Counted from the first letter of the stretch, positions 33,915 to 43,494 are shown. The stretch is DNA of 64,000 nucleotides from an uncultured Nitrospira sp. (GCA_902500825.1 CABVRX010000012.1:1-64000), one strand, 5' to 3'. Notes: generated from the sequence alone by a model not told the origin. Numbers and translations: made by a program.

Positions 33915-36434
33915 ATGCCAAAGGTGAAGAAGACTGACTCCAGCGTGAAGGGTGAAAGCGCCGCAAAAAAATCCATGCCGTCACCCGCGTCTACGCAACC
34001 GACCGCAGAAGATTTTGAAAAGCTCGGCGTCTTCTACCTGGGACGACCATACGACCTTGCTGCCAAACAAGCCAAGCCGGGATGGCTTCTGTACGACTCG
34101 AAAGATCTGGTGACGCACGCCGTCTGCGTGGGTATGACCGGCAGCGGCAAGACTGGTCTTTGCCTCGCCCTTCTCGAAGAGGCGGCAATCGACAACATTC
34201 CTGCCATCATCATTGATCCAAAAGGTGACCTCGGCAATTTGATGCTGACGTTTCCGTCTCTGAAGGGCGAAGACTTTCAACCCTGGATCAATGAAGACGA
34301 TGCACGCAAAAAGGGATTGTCACCAGCTGATTATGCCAAGGCTCAAGCTGAATTGTGGACCAAGGGCTTGGCTGGCTGGCAGCAAGACGGCGCGCGCATT
34401 CAGCGGCTTCGCGATGCAGCAGATGTTGCGATTTATACGCCGGGCAGCAGCGCTGGCCTCCCGGTTTCCATTCTCAAGTCGTTCGCCGCGCCGGCTGCCG
34501 ATGTTCGTGAGGATGCAGAGCTTCTGCGTGAACGGATCAGTACGACCGTCACGAGTCTGCTGGGTCTGCTCGGCATCGAGGCCGATCCGATCCAAAGTCG
34601 CGAGCACATTCTCCTGTCTACGATTCTCGATCACACCTGGAAAAAAGGAGAGGATCTTGATCTCGCGGCATTGATCCAGGCTATCCAATCCCCGCCGGTC
34701 TCGAAGATCGGCGTGATGGACGTGGAGTCCTTCTTTCCCTCGAAAGAGCGGTTTGCACTCGCGATGAAGCTCAACAATCTCCTGGCTGCGCCGGGGTTCC
34801 AAGCCTGGATGGAAGGAGAAGCCCTCGACATTCAATCCTTGCTTTATACGCCGGCAGGTAAGCCCAGGCACGCGATCTTTTCTATCGCGCATCTCAACGA
34901 TGCCGAGCGGATGTTCTTTGTCACGCTGCTCTTGAGCCAAATGGTCGGGTGGATGAGAGCGCAGTCGGGTACGACGAGCCTGCGAGCCCTCCTCTACATG
35001 GACGAAATCTTCGGCTACTTCCCACCGGTAGCCAATCCTCCTTCCAAGCTGCCGTTGATGACGTTGCTCAAACAGGCGCGTGCGTTCGGGCTGGGTGTTG
35101 TGCTCGCTACCCAGAATCCCGTCGATCTCGACTATAAGGGATTGGCCAACACGGGCACGTGGTTCATTGGACGGTTGCAGACTGAACGGGATAAAGCCAG
35201 AGTGTTGGAGGGGTTGGAAGGGGCCTCGACCAGCGCCGGGAAGAAGTTCGATCGAGGCCGCATGGAGCAGACCCTGGCAGGGCTCGGCAATCGGATCTTT
35301 CTGATGAACAACGTCCATGAAGATGAACCGGTCGTGCTTGAGACACGCTGGTGCCTTTCCTATCTCCGTGGGCCTCTCACACGGACGCAGATCAAGACAT
35401 TGATGGATCCGGTGCGTGCAGCCCATGCCTCCGGTGGAACAAGTGCTCCGACTGTCAAACCCACGAAGAGTACTAAGGGAGGAGCTCGACCCATGCTGCC
35501 TCCGGATGTGCCGCAGCACTTTGTGCCGTTGCGGGGAGCTAAACCGGAGGGGAGCGAATTGGTCTATGCTCCTATGCTGTCGGGCTCATCGCAAATCCGT
35601 TTCTCCGATGCGAAAAGCGGGATCGACAGCACGCTGGACGTAGCGGTATTGGCGCCTATCGCGGACGGTGCCGTAGCGGTCGATTGGGACAAGGCAACAG
35701 CAGCGGAATTGGCCGTGGCCGATCTTGAGCGAGATCCAGAAGAGGGATCTCAGTTTTTAGCGCTGCCGGCAAGCGCCGGCAAGGCGAAGAGCTATGGCGA
35801 TTGGAACAAAGAGTTTGGTGGGTGGTTATTCAGGACTCAAAAAATAGAGTTGTTCAGAAGCCCCAGCACCAAAGAAGTATCAAAACCAGGGGAATCCGAG
35901 CGGGATTTCCGCGTGCGGTTGCAGCAAACCGGACGGGAACAACGCGATAAGGGCGCCGAAACGCTTCGCCAGAAATATGCCTCGAAGATCGCGACGATTC
36001 AAGAGCGCATCAGGCGAGCAGAGCTGGCGAAGGAAAAGCAGCAGGCTGAATCCCGTTCCAGCCAAGTGCAGGCGGCGATTTCCGTCGGCGCCTCTATCCT
36101 CGGCGCCTTTCTGGGACGGAAGACGATCAGCGCCTCGAACATCGGCCGTGTCACAACCGCCGCTCGGAGTGCCGGCCGTGTCATGAAAGAGTCCAAAGAT
36201 GTCGGGGCGGCGGAAGAAAATGTCGCGGCGCTCCAACAGCAACTGGCCGATCTCGAAGCGCAGTTCAAATCCGAGAGCGATGCATTGGCTGCGGCAACCG
36301 ACCCGCTAAACGAAAAGCTCGAAACCATTTCCATCAAGCCCACCAAGGCCAACATCGTGGTGAAACTCGTCGCCCTCGCCTGGACACCGCAATGGCGGGA
36401 CGCGAAGGGGCAGCTCACCGTTGCCTGGCAGTAG
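33915..36434 (+). CDS. HerA-like ATPase with coiled coil and glycine zipper
   Basis: 839 residues from the ATG at 33915, which follows GGGAGGA. Residues about 60-490 are a DUF87/HerA-like P-loop ATPase: Walker A Gly-Met-Thr-Gly-Ser-Gly-Lys-Thr, Ile-Ile-Asp-Pro-Lys-Gly-Asp-Leu-Gly-Asn and Leu-Leu-Tyr-Met-Asp-Glu-Ile. After a Ser/Thr/Lys linker come a beta-rich part and a long Glu/Lys/Arg/Gln-rich coiled coil (about 660-720) interrupted by Gly-Ala-Ser-Ile-Leu-Gly-Ala-Phe-Leu-Gly, a glycine-zipper-like segment. Related ATPases act as DNA or membrane-associated motors. The partner is unknown. No signal peptide. Confidence 0.8.
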   Translation: MPKVKKTDSSVKGESAAKKSMPSPASTQPTAEDFEKLGVFYLGRPYDLAAKQAKPGWLLYDSKDLVTHAVCVGMTGSGKTGLCLALLEEAAIDNIPAIIIDPKGDLGNLMLTFPSLKGEDFQPWINEDDARKKGLSPADYAKAQAELWTKGLAGWQQDGARIQRLRDAADVAIYTPGSSAGLPVSILKSFAAPAADVREDAELLRERISTTVTSLLGLLGIEADPIQSREHILLSTILDHTWKKGEDLDLAALIQAIQSPPVSKIGVMDVESFFPSKERFALAMKLNNLLAAPGFQAWMEGEALDIQSLLYTPAGKPRHAIFSIAHLNDAERMFFVTLLLSQMVGWMRAQSGTTSLRALLYMDEIFGYFPPVANPPSKLPLMTLLKQARAFGLGVVLATQNPVDLDYKGLANTGTWFIGRLQTERDKARVLEGLEGASTSAGKKFDRGRMEQTLAGLGNRIFLMNNVHEDEPVVLETRWCLSYLRGPLTRTQIKTLMDPVRAAHASGGTSAPTVKPTKSTKGGARPMLPPDVPQHFVPLRGAKPEGSELVYAPMLSGSSQIRFSDAKSGIDSTLDVAVLAPIADGAVAVDWDKATAAELAVADLERDPEEGSQFLALPASAGKAKSYGDWNKEFGGWLFRTQKIELFRSPSTKEVSKPGESERDFRVRLQQTGREQRDKGAETLRQKYASKIATIQERIRRAELAKEKQQAESRSSQVQAAISVGASILGAFLGRKTISASNIGRVTTAARSAGRVMKESKDVGAAEENVAALQQQLADLEAQFKSESDALAAATDPLNEKLETISIKPTKANIVVKLVALAWTPQWRDAKGQLTVAWQ

Positions 36435-36500
36435 CCACGTGCCATCATGTGCCAATCGGTCCTTGCCCAATGTTTGATGAACGATGCGGGAAGCCCGTGC

Positions 36501-37076
36501 TCAGTGTTTCTTGTCTTTCTGCATGATCTTGTCGGTCCATGCCAGCAAGATGGCAGAAGCCAAAAACGTCATGTGTATGAAGATCTTCCACTTCAAATGT
36601 TCTGGGTTTTCATTGGCGACATCGACGAATCCCTTCAACAGATGAATGCTGGAGATGCCGATCAAGGAAGCCGCCAGCTTGATCTTGATGGTGCCGGGAT
36701 CGACGTGGGTCAGCCAGTCCGGCCGGTCCGGATGGTGCTCCAAATCCAACTTGCTGACAAATGTGGCATACCCCCCTATCACAACCATAGTCAGCAGATT
36801 GGCGACCATGGTGACATCGATCAGCCCCAGGACTCCCAGCATGAACACGGTTTCGTCCATCTTGCTGATATGGGTCACCATTTCCCAGAGTTCGATGAGA
36901 AATTTGTATGCATAAAGCAGTTCCGCGACGATGAGTCCCGCATAGAGCGGAGCTTGAATCCATCGACTGGCGAAGACAATGGATTCAAAAGCTGCTTCGA
37001 CATGATTGCTGGCCGAGGGAGAGGGCTTCAGCGATCGGTGGGCCTCTCGAGATTCGGGGGAATGAGAATCGGACAT
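36501..37076 (-). CDS. UPF0114 family membrane protein
   Basis: A 191-residue protein with three to four transmembrane helices and UPF0114/TIGR00645 motifs: Phe-Ala-Ser-Arg-Trp-x-Gln-Ala-Pro-Leu-Tyr near the N-terminus and Val-Met-Val... later replaced by Gly-Leu-Ile-Asp-Val-Thr-Met-Val-Ala-Asn-Leu and Asp-Pro-Gly-Thr-Ile-Lys-x-Lys-Leu. GGAGGT precedes the ATG at 37076 by five bases. Function is unknown. Confidence 0.88.
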   Translation of the reverse strand: MSDSHSPESREAHRSLKPSPSASNHVEAAFESIVFASRWIQAPLYAGLIVAELLYAYKFLIELWEMVTHISKMDETVFMLGVLGLIDVTMVANLLTMVVIGGYATFVSKLDLEHHPDRPDWLTHVDPGTIKIKLAASLIGISSIHLLKGFVDVANENPEHLKWKIFIHMTFLASAILLAWTDKIMQKDKKH

Positions 37077-37284
37077 CAAGACCTCCTAGCAGTCCAATGA
37101 TGACATGCCCTCAAGTGACGACTCGACGGCGAGGCGTATCCTAGTCAGTGAATTCAAAGCTGTCAATTCAATGCCTCGCCGTATCCGCGGGCTGCAAAAC
37201 GGTGGAATGAAAGATCGATATTTGGCCCAATGTGGGTTTGATCTGCGATGGGACTGCGCCGTTCTTCGCGGTAACAGATGAGCA

Positions 37285-38019
37285 TCAACAAGAGTTGAGA
37301 TGGGGAATCGTCCTCGCGCGCTCAGGCTTGGCCGATTCATTGAGCGTTGATGGGTCAAGGGCCCCTGAGCCCTTAAAGCTCCCGGCATAGAGGGCAGCAA
37401 TCTGGGATCGGCGTCCAATATTCAGTTTTGAATAGATGTTTGCGAGATAGTTCTTGACGGTCTTTTCGCTTAACCGCAGGTCGTGGGCGATTTCCTTATT
37501 CGTGAGGCCCTTGGCCACCAACGGCAAAAGACGTTGCTCTTGTGGAGAAAGAAGAGAGCGTTTGGATTGTCCCGACTCACCATAGACAGTACTCAGCCAT
37601 TCCACTGTATGTTTTGTCAAGCGAGGGTCGATGAGGGCCTGACCCGAAGCGACGGTTCGAATGGCACGGATCAGGGCATTGGAGGCAATGTCTTTCAGAA
37701 TGTAGCCCTGAGCGCCGGAAAGGATGGCCTCGAGTACGGTATGGTCGTCCGCGAAGCTCGTCAAAAACAACACGCGAGTGTCGGGGCACTTGGCAAGAAT
37801 CGCGCGCGCGGCATCCACCCCACTGCCGTCCGGCAGCCTGATATCGAGTAAGAGGAGGTCCGGCTTAAGACGATAACAGAGCTTCTTAGCGTCTTCCATC
37901 CGCCCACCCTGTCCAACAACCTTCATGCCGGGTGTCAAATTGAGGACCGCACAGAGTCCAATCCGCACGACTTCATGATCATCTACCAGGACCAGCCGAA
38001 TCGGCTTGGACTTATTCAT
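37285..38019 (-). CDS. NarL/FixJ-type response regulator
   Basis: Residues 1-120 form a receiver domain: Asp-Asp-His near the N-terminus, phosphoacceptor Asp in [10 protein letters not shown] and a conserved Lys in Leu-Lys-Asp. A LuxR-type helix-turn-helix follows at about 150-205 with Leu-Thr-Asn-Lys-Glu-Ile-Ala and Thr-Val-Lys-Asn-Tyr-Leu. The C-terminus has an extra 30 residues. The kinase gene overlaps by 8 bp, so this is its likely partner. Targets are unknown. Confidence 0.93.
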   Translation of the reverse strand: MNKSKPIRLVLVDDHEVVRIGLCAVLNLTPGMKVVGQGGRMEDAKKLCYRLKPDLLLLDIRLPDGSGVDAARAILAKCPDTRVLFLTSFADDHTVLEAILSGAQGYILKDIASNALIRAIRTVASGQALIDPRLTKHTVEWLSTVYGESGQSKRSLLSPQEQRLLPLVAKGLTNKEIAHDLRLSEKTVKNYLANIYSKLNIGRRSQIAALYAGSFKGSGALDPSTLNESAKPERARTIPHLNSC

Positions 38020-39940
38020 ACACAGTTCCCTTCTTCAGCGGAACATCGACCAGGACCGTGGTTCCCTTCCCAGGCGCACTCTCCAGCGCAAAGGCGGCGG
38101 AGATTTGCTTGGCTCGGGCGGCCATGTTGCCTAATCCATGACCGCCTCGACGTTTGCGCTTGGAGGAAAATCCGACCCCATTGTCGCCGACGATCAAGTG
38201 GATCGTGTTATCCGCCAGACTGAGTCGAACCCACCGACGAGACGCACGGGCATGACGAGAGCTATTGCTGAGAGCTTCTCGTACGATGTTGAGTAACTGT
38301 TCCCCCAGCTTGGGGGTGATGAAGGACAGGACCGGGTTTGTGATGTCCAGTTCAGGCGCGGATTGGCCTGCGCCGGGCATCGATGCGATGAGCTGCTGCA
38401 GGGCCCGTCCGAAGTCCGGCTCCGTCGTGGTGCGGTGCGCCAGCAAGGCGATGAACCGACGGACATCGAGCATCAGACTATTGAGTTGGTTTACGGCTTG
38501 AGTCATGTGGATTTTGGACCGCCGGGGTGATTTCACCATCGACAACTTGCCGGCTTCCAGCTGCATACCGACCGCGTAGAGGGCTTGTAAAATATTGTCG
38601 TGCAGGTCTCGGCTCAAGTGCTCACGTTCCTCCATCGCTAGTTTGCGCTCGGTAATGTCCTGAACCGCGGCAAGGAGGAGCGGCCCGGCATGCCCTGATA
38701 ACTCAACGCGAGTCGCTTTCACCGAGACCCAAATAATTTCACCGGACTTACGGATGTATCGCTTTTCGTAGGTATATTCCGATCGAATCCCGCGGAAAAA
38801 TTCGTCCGTCAACACGATGTTGACGGAAAGATCCTCCGGGTGTGTATACAACGCATAGGTACAGCCGATCAGTTCATGTTCTTCATACCCCGTCAGCTCA
38901 CAGAGGGCGTTGTTGACGCTGACCAGTCGCCAGTTTTCATCGAGGATACCGAGCCCGACCGGGGCTTCGGCTACGAAGCGCTGAAGCCGACGCTCGCTTG
39001 CACGTAAGGCTTCTTCGGCACGCTTTTGTTCGGTGATATCTCGGAAACTCCAGACGCGTCCGACGATTTCACCATCGAGAATCTGTGGCCGAGAATAGCG
39101 CTCGAAGATCCGCCCGTCCTTGAAGTCAAGGACATCGAAGCTTTCCTGCCTCGGGTGGGCATACAGCTCGCGAACCTTCCTCAAAAATGCCTCCGGTTCC
39201 CGCAGTTGGTCGAGGACAAATGCCAGCAGCTCTTCATCATCCCGGTTGTCCGCCAGCGCTTGTGGAATGTTCCATAGATGCAGGAACCGCTGGTTGACAC
39301 TGGTCACCTTACCCTGTCGATCTACGACGAGCAGGCCGTCGGCGACGGAATTGATGGCGGCTTGAAGGAGTGAGTAAGAACGTTTGCGATCGGAGATGTC
39401 GCGCACGATGCACCCGACCGTGGCGCTATCCGCTCCGCTTCCTGGAATAAGCGTCAGAATCCCCGAAAAATACCGTAACTCTCCACCCAACGACACAGTA
39501 TAGTCGACCGTCGCTGGTGCGCCTGTTGTCATGACGCGACGAATCGTTTCAAGATAGTGAGATCCAGTCTCCGGTCCGAAGATGTCGGTCAATCGCTTCC
39601 CGATAAGGTCCTGTTTGGGAAGCAGGAGTTTGTCTTCGTTGCGGGTCCACACATTGAGATATTGTCCATTCTCGTCAAATTCGAAGGCGAGGTCGTCCAG
39701 AGCGTCTAGGAATGAGCGGAGCCGGGCTTCGCTCTTGGTCTTGGCTTCCTCGGCCCGCTTCAGGTCCGTGAGGCCTTCCCATTCCCACATTCCCACTGGG
39801 GAGGCCTCAAGCACCGCTCTGTGTTCAGAGACACGGTGGCGTTCTGCACGAGCCAACGCCTGTTGCAATTCAACAACCTGGCGACGTAGATCGCCAAGTT
39901 GGGTGGACATTGAGCTGTCGGTATCCAGCGGCACGCTCAT
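38012..39940 (-). CDS. Multi-PAS sensor histidine kinase (HisKA_3/NarX-like)
   Basis: 642 residues, cytoplasmic with no transmembrane helix. A short coiled coil is followed by three PAS regions (about 80-190, 190-310, 320-440), then a HisKA_3 phosphoacceptor in [12 protein letters not shown] and a HATPase domain with Gly-Asp-Asn-Gly-Val-Gly-Phe and Gly-His-Gly-Leu-Gly-Asn-Met. The PAS domains could bind haem, flavin or a small molecule, but the residues do not tell. It phosphorylates the overlapping response regulator. Confidence 0.92.
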   Translation of the reverse strand: MSVPLDTDSSMSTQLGDLRRQVVELQQALARAERHRVSEHRAVLEASPVGMWEWEGLTDLKRAEEAKTKSEARLRSFLDALDDLAFEFDENGQYLNVWTRNEDKLLLPKQDLIGKRLTDIFGPETGSHYLETIRRVMTTGAPATVDYTVSLGGELRYFSGILTLIPGSGADSATVGCIVRDISDRKRSYSLLQAAINSVADGLLVVDRQGKVTSVNQRFLHLWNIPQALADNRDDEELLAFVLDQLREPEAFLRKVRELYAHPRQESFDVLDFKDGRIFERYSRPQILDGEIVGRVWSFRDITEQKRAEEALRASERRLQRFVAEAPVGLGILDENWRLVSVNNALCELTGYEEHELIGCTYALYTHPEDLSVNIVLTDEFFRGIRSEYTYEKRYIRKSGEIIWVSVKATRVELSGHAGPLLLAAVQDITERKLAMEEREHLSRDLHDNILQALYAVGMQLEAGKLSMVKSPRRSKIHMTQAVNQLNSLMLDVRRFIALLAHRTTTEPDFGRALQQLIASMPGAGQSAPELDITNPVLSFITPKLGEQLLNIVREALSNSSRHARASRRWVRLSLADNTIHLIVGDNGVGFSSKRKRRGGHGLGNMAARAKQISAAFALESAPGKGTTVLVDVPLKKGTVYE

Positions 39941-40119
39941 AGAGAAGAGCCTTGTCGTTATGTCAGATGAAGCTACAAGGCCGGCCCGCTTCTGTCACAG
40001 GTAGGTCTACCTTGAACAAACAGTATAGAGCCTGTCGGGCCATCAATTCCAGGGGGTGGTCGGGCGTCGGCGAAGTACGCAGGATGAAGCGCCAGGAACG
40101 CGAGCAGAGTACCGGAACG

Positions 40120-40800
40120 CTATAATTTTTGATTTCGCGCAGCGCCGGGCACATGGGTTTCCTTCATGAACCAGGCAACGGCTTCCGTGCGACGCTTGAC
40201 ATGAAGTTTATCAAAAATATTTGCCAGGTAGTTTTTGACGGTTTTGTCGCTCAAGCGAAGCTGGACGGCGATCTCCTTATTTGTTTTTCCTTCGGCCAGA
40301 AGCGGCAGGATCAATCGCTCTTGCGGGGATAGTCGGGATGTCCCATGGGAAGGCGTCCCAAGGTGTGAACTGGCCCGAATCCAATGTAGGGCGTGCTGGG
40401 TAACTCGCGGGTCGAGATAGCCCTGGCCGCCGGCGACGGTCCGAATCGCACGAATCAGGTCATCCATTCGGACATCCTTGAGGACGTATCCGTGGGCTCC
40501 GTTCTGGACTGCAGCCATCACCGTAGAATCTTCAGCGTAACTGGTGAGAACGAGAATCCGAAGCTTCGGGGAAACGGTCAGAAGCCGTCGACAAGCCTCG
40601 GTGACCGAGGCGTCGGGAAGTTTCGCGTCGAGTAACACCATCTGAGGGACGAATCGCTCTACGGCTGCGACGCCGTCCGCCACAGTTGCGGCTTCTCCGA
40701 TGATCGTCATGTCCGGTTCGAGGTGGAGCAGCGCGCGTAACCCTCTACGGACCATCTCATGGTCGTCGATAAGCACAATGCTGGTCGATGACTGTTTCAT
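40120..40800 (-). CDS. NarL/FixJ-type response regulator
   Basis: A 226-residue receiver plus LuxR-type helix-turn-helix. Phosphoacceptor Asp in Val-Leu-Leu-Asp-Ala-Lys-Leu-Pro-Asp, then Leu-Lys-Asp, then Thr-Asn-Lys-Glu-Ile-Ala-Val-Gln-Leu-Arg-Leu-Ser and Val-Lys-Asn-Tyr-Leu-Ala. Closely parallel to the regulator at 37285 in domain order, so the two systems may come from a duplication. It overlaps the kinase gene by 4 bp (ATGA). Confidence 0.93.
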   Translation of the reverse strand: MKQSSTSIVLIDDHEMVRRGLRALLHLEPDMTIIGEAATVADGVAAVERFVPQMVLLDAKLPDASVTEACRRLLTVSPKLRILVLTSYAEDSTVMAAVQNGAHGYVLKDVRMDDLIRAIRTVAGGQGYLDPRVTQHALHWIRASSHLGTPSHGTSRLSPQERLILPLLAEGKTNKEIAVQLRLSDKTVKNYLANIFDKLHVKRRTEAVAWFMKETHVPGAARNQKL

Positions 40801-41633
40801 ACGGACGTCAAAAGTGGCTCCAAGGAAAACTCCACGATGACGTGCGTGCCTTCTCCTGTCTTGGACTGGACCCGCAGCGCCCCACCGAGCCGTTTGGCTC
40901 TGGCTTCCATGTTGGCAAGCCCGTATCCTCGCGATTGCCCGCCCGCCGTGGAAAATCCGATGCCATCGTCCTGGATGCTGACCAGAACTTTCGCGTCTCT
41001 CATACGAATCGAGACGACCGCTTGGGTTGCGTTGGCGTGGCGCACGCAGTTGCTGAGAGCCTCCCGTACGATATTCATGATTTCTCGCTCCTCCTCGTTC
41101 GTGAGAACATCGATGGCGCTCCGTTGGAGATCCAACTGTATGCGTACCTGCCCTGTTTGCTCATAGGTCGCGCACAAGGCGAAGAGCTCCAACGGCAGGT
41201 CGAATTCTTGGACACGTCCCGATTCCAATTCTCGAACCATCCCGCGGACCTCATGAATCAACTGATTGATCTGCTGGACCATCCGATCGTCGACCTCTTT
41301 TGCTTCAGCCGTTCGATCGCGCCGAGTCCGCTGAGCCGTCTCAATGTTCAAGCCGATGGCATACAACGACTGCAATACGCAGTCATGCAAGTCACGACCG
41401 ATACGGGTGCGGTCTTCCAGCAGCGCACTTAAGCGGCTCTCAGTCGCTTTGAATGCGGTCGTTAATTCACCGGCGCATGGATCCAACCGATGCAGGTCGA
41501 AAGTTTCCTTCACCGGTCGACCGGACCGGGGGACGGGGAGCGCTGAGGTTGATCGAAGTCCTCCGTCCAATAATTGGAACCGTTTCATGCCTTGTATCAC
41601 CCTGCCCCTCCTTCCCTCGGTTTGTATCCGCAT
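40797..41633 (-). CDS. Short cytoplasmic sensor histidine kinase (HisKA_3)
   Basis: 278 residues with no transmembrane helix and no recognisable sensor domain. HisKA_3 His in Arg-Asp-Leu-His-Asp-Cys-Val-Leu-Gln-Ser-Leu-Tyr, then a HATPase domain with Asp-Asp-Gly-Ile-Gly-Phe and Gly-Tyr-Gly-Leu-Ala-Asn-Met. The start is uncertain: ATG 41633 has GGGAG eight bases upstream, ATG 41588 is also possible. Lacking a sensor, it may take signals from a partner protein. It is divergent from luxI and shares an intergenic region with a lux-box-like site. Confidence 0.9.
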   Translation of the reverse strand: MRIQTEGRRGRVIQGMKRFQLLDGGLRSTSALPVPRSGRPVKETFDLHRLDPCAGELTTAFKATESRLSALLEDRTRIGRDLHDCVLQSLYAIGLNIETAQRTRRDRTAEAKEVDDRMVQQINQLIHEVRGMVRELESGRVQEFDLPLELFALCATYEQTGQVRIQLDLQRSAIDVLTNEEEREIMNIVREALSNCVRHANATQAVVSIRMRDAKVLVSIQDDGIGFSTAGGQSRGYGLANMEARAKRLGGALRVQSKTGEGTHVIVEFSLEPLLTSV

Positions 41634-41690
41634 AAAACCGACTCCCTTCAGGATGTAGTGAGTATGTACCTCATGAAGGACCTAGGAAGC

Positions 41691-41710
41691 ACCTGGCGGG
41701 TCCGCCAGGT
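41691..41710. promoter_or_regulatory. lux-box-like palindrome upstream of luxI
   Basis: The 20-bp sequence ACCTGGCGGGTCCGCCAGGT is an almost perfect inverted repeat (9-bp arms around GT) and fits the CT-N12-AG pattern of LuxR-family operators; the classical Vibrio fischeri lux box also begins ACCT and ends AGGT. It ends 85 bp before the luxI start codon and is in the divergent region shared with the kinase gene. LuxR from the neighbouring gene is the likely ligand-dependent activator. Confidence 0.75.
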
Positions 41711-41795
41711 GACGTTCGGCGTCTGAGGTGGAACCATCGGCCTCCTCACCGGACAATCGGCCCTATCAAGTTCCCTTGCTGAACGGAGGCAGGCA

Positions 41796-42575
41796 ATGCA
41801 AGGATTAACAGTTGAAGAAGAAAGCAGAGTCGAGTTTTATGAAGGAGAGTTTCTCGTCAAGACGCTCGAAGAACAGGCCGAGCTGACCCAAGCCTACCGG
41901 CTGCGGCACAGGGTATTTGCGGAGGTGCTTCGGTGGGTGCCGTCGACAGACGATGGGCAAGAGATGGACATGTATGATTTGTGGGGTTCCTCGATTGGAC
42001 TGATCGACCGCAAAGGCAAGCTTCACGGCCTGGCGAGGCTCCTGCCTGCTTCCGGCCCCTTCATGCTTGAGCAGGATCTTCGTATGCTGCTGCCGACCGA
42101 TCATGCCGTGAGGAAGAGCCGGGACACTGCAGAAATTACCAGACTCGCTATTGATCCCGACATCAAGGATAAAGGGTTATCGGCTCGCCTCATGCTGACT
42201 CTTATCAAGGGGATTTATCATTGGGCGATGACGCATGGCGTCCGATACTTCTATTTAGAAGTCGACCATCGATTCTTTCGGGTCCTTCATGCGATAGGGA
42301 TTCCATCAAATCCGTTAGGTCCTCCGGTCCCGCTTCCTCCGGCCGGGGCCCTCTCAATTGCGGCTATCATGGACATCGTACAATGCGAAGATGTTCTTGG
42401 CAGGAAACGGCCGGCGATCATGGAATGGATGTCGACCATTACGACGACGCAAGGAGACATCGTGAATCGGACAACAGCTCAATGGATGGAAGCGGATCAT
42501 AGCCTGTCGGCCTTTGCGGCTTCAGGGGACATGACAAGCGCGGACGAACATTTGGCGCTGCAATCGGTTATATGA
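41796..42575 (+). CDS. luxI: Acyl-homoserine lactone synthase (LuxI family)
   Basis: LuxI enzymes make AHL signals from SAM and an acyl donor. The invariant residues stand at family spacing: R37, F41, W47, D58, D61, R81, F89, E113 and R116, within Arg-His-Arg-Val-Phe, Glu-Met-Asp-Met-Tyr-Asp and Ala-Glu-Ile-Thr-Arg-Leu. At 259 aa the protein is about 50 residues longer than common LuxI enzymes, mostly at the C-terminus. The acyl chain cannot be predicted. The ATG follows CGGAGGCAGGCA. It is convergent with luxR, with 57 bp between stop codons. Confidence 0.9.
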   Translation: MQGLTVEEESRVEFYEGEFLVKTLEEQAELTQAYRLRHRVFAEVLRWVPSTDDGQEMDMYDLWGSSIGLIDRKGKLHGLARLLPASGPFMLEQDLRMLLPTDHAVRKSRDTAEITRLAIDPDIKDKGLSARLMLTLIKGIYHWAMTHGVRYFYLEVDHRFFRVLHAIGIPSNPLGPPVPLPPAGALSIAAIMDIVQCEDVLGRKRPAIMEWMSTITTTQGDIVNRTTAQWMEADHSLSAFAASGDMTSADEHLALQSVI

Positions 42576-42632
42576 TAACCGGTGAGGAGCAAGCGAGGAA
42601 GTACAACAGACAGTAAGCGAACAAAACAAAAA

Positions 42633-43427
42633 TTATGCCAAATTAGGCAGCCCGTGCTCAACTGCCACGGCAACCGCCTGGGTGCGTGATGTCACATCCA
42701 GCTTGGAGAAGATGCTCTCCACATGAAATCGTATGGTGCGTTCAGTGACCCCTGTGATTTGAGCGATTTCCCAATTGGTTTTCCCGTTCTTTATCCAGTT
42801 CAGGATCGTGACTTCTCGCGGAGATAGTCCCGTCACGCAATTATTGTTTGCACAGGGGACCTTCGGAGAGGAGCGCAGGAGAGCCAAATGCAGATGCTGG
42901 CCGAGATAGTCCAAGAATTTCACATACTGTGCGTGCAGAGCCGGGTCACCTCCGGCAAACGCAAAGAATGACGTCACTCCGCAGGATGGGTCCTGTGTGC
43001 CGACCGTCACTCCGTCACTGAGCCCGAATGACGCCGCCGTTTCGACGAACTCTTTTTCTCTTTTTGATTTTACACCGGCATAGACCTCGCTCCACACCTG
43101 CGCTTTTTTCGATCGTACCAAGGCATGGAGGACCGGATCGACTTCTCCGTACCGATTCTTCCAGTATTGGAAAAGCCATATTTGCGGAAAATTGACGTTC
43201 AGGACGTCGGAAAATCCCTTGAATGTACCATCTGGACTTAATCGAACGAGGCCGCCGATCAATTGATCGAACGGAAGAAATTTTTTGGTGCGAATCATGA
43301 CATCTTTTATGTCGCTCGAAGTGTCCGCCAGTACGGCATAGTGCATGACTTCAAGCAGGTTTTGAAGGTCGGCTTTTGAGGCGTCTTCAAAGGCATGAGC
43401 AGGAAAGGGAAGGACTGCGGTCGCCAT
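42633..43427 (-). CDS. luxR: LuxR-type autoinducer-binding transcription factor
   Basis: 264 residues in two domains. The N-terminal autoinducer-binding domain has W84, D97-P98 and W112 at the spacing of W60, D73 and W88 in LasR, with F80 in place of the usual Tyr. The C-terminal domain (about 200-255) is a LuxR helix-turn-helix: Leu-Ser-Pro-Arg-Glu-Val and Asn-Trp-Glu-Ile-Ala-Gln, then Thr-Ile-Arg-Phe-His-Val. No receiver aspartate exists, so it is a true quorum-sensing receptor rather than a response regulator. It would bind the lux-box-like site upstream of luxI. Confidence 0.92.
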   Translation of the reverse strand: MATAVLPFPAHAFEDASKADLQNLLEVMHYAVLADTSSDIKDVMIRTKKFLPFDQLIGGLVRLSPDGTFKGFSDVLNVNFPQIWLFQYWKNRYGEVDPVLHALVRSKKAQVWSEVYAGVKSKREKEFVETAASFGLSDGVTVGTQDPSCGVTSFFAFAGGDPALHAQYVKFLDYLGQHLHLALLRSSPKVPCANNNCVTGLSPREVTILNWIKNGKTNWEIAQITGVTERTIRFHVESIFSKLDVTSRTQAVAVAVEHGLPNLA

Positions 43428-43494
43428 TGCGTATTCCCTCCTCTTACGAGGTGCAGAGCTGGGCCAAGATATAGCAGGATTTACAGGAGAAATA

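Noticed and set aside
34320-35519. A 399-codon open frame on the minus strand
   Set aside because: Antisense to the HerA-like ATPase gene; no domain or signal was recognised.
38012-41633. The two sensor kinases as membrane-bound NarX homologues
   Set aside because: No transmembrane helices are present, so only the HisKA_3/HATPase parts support the NarX-like label.
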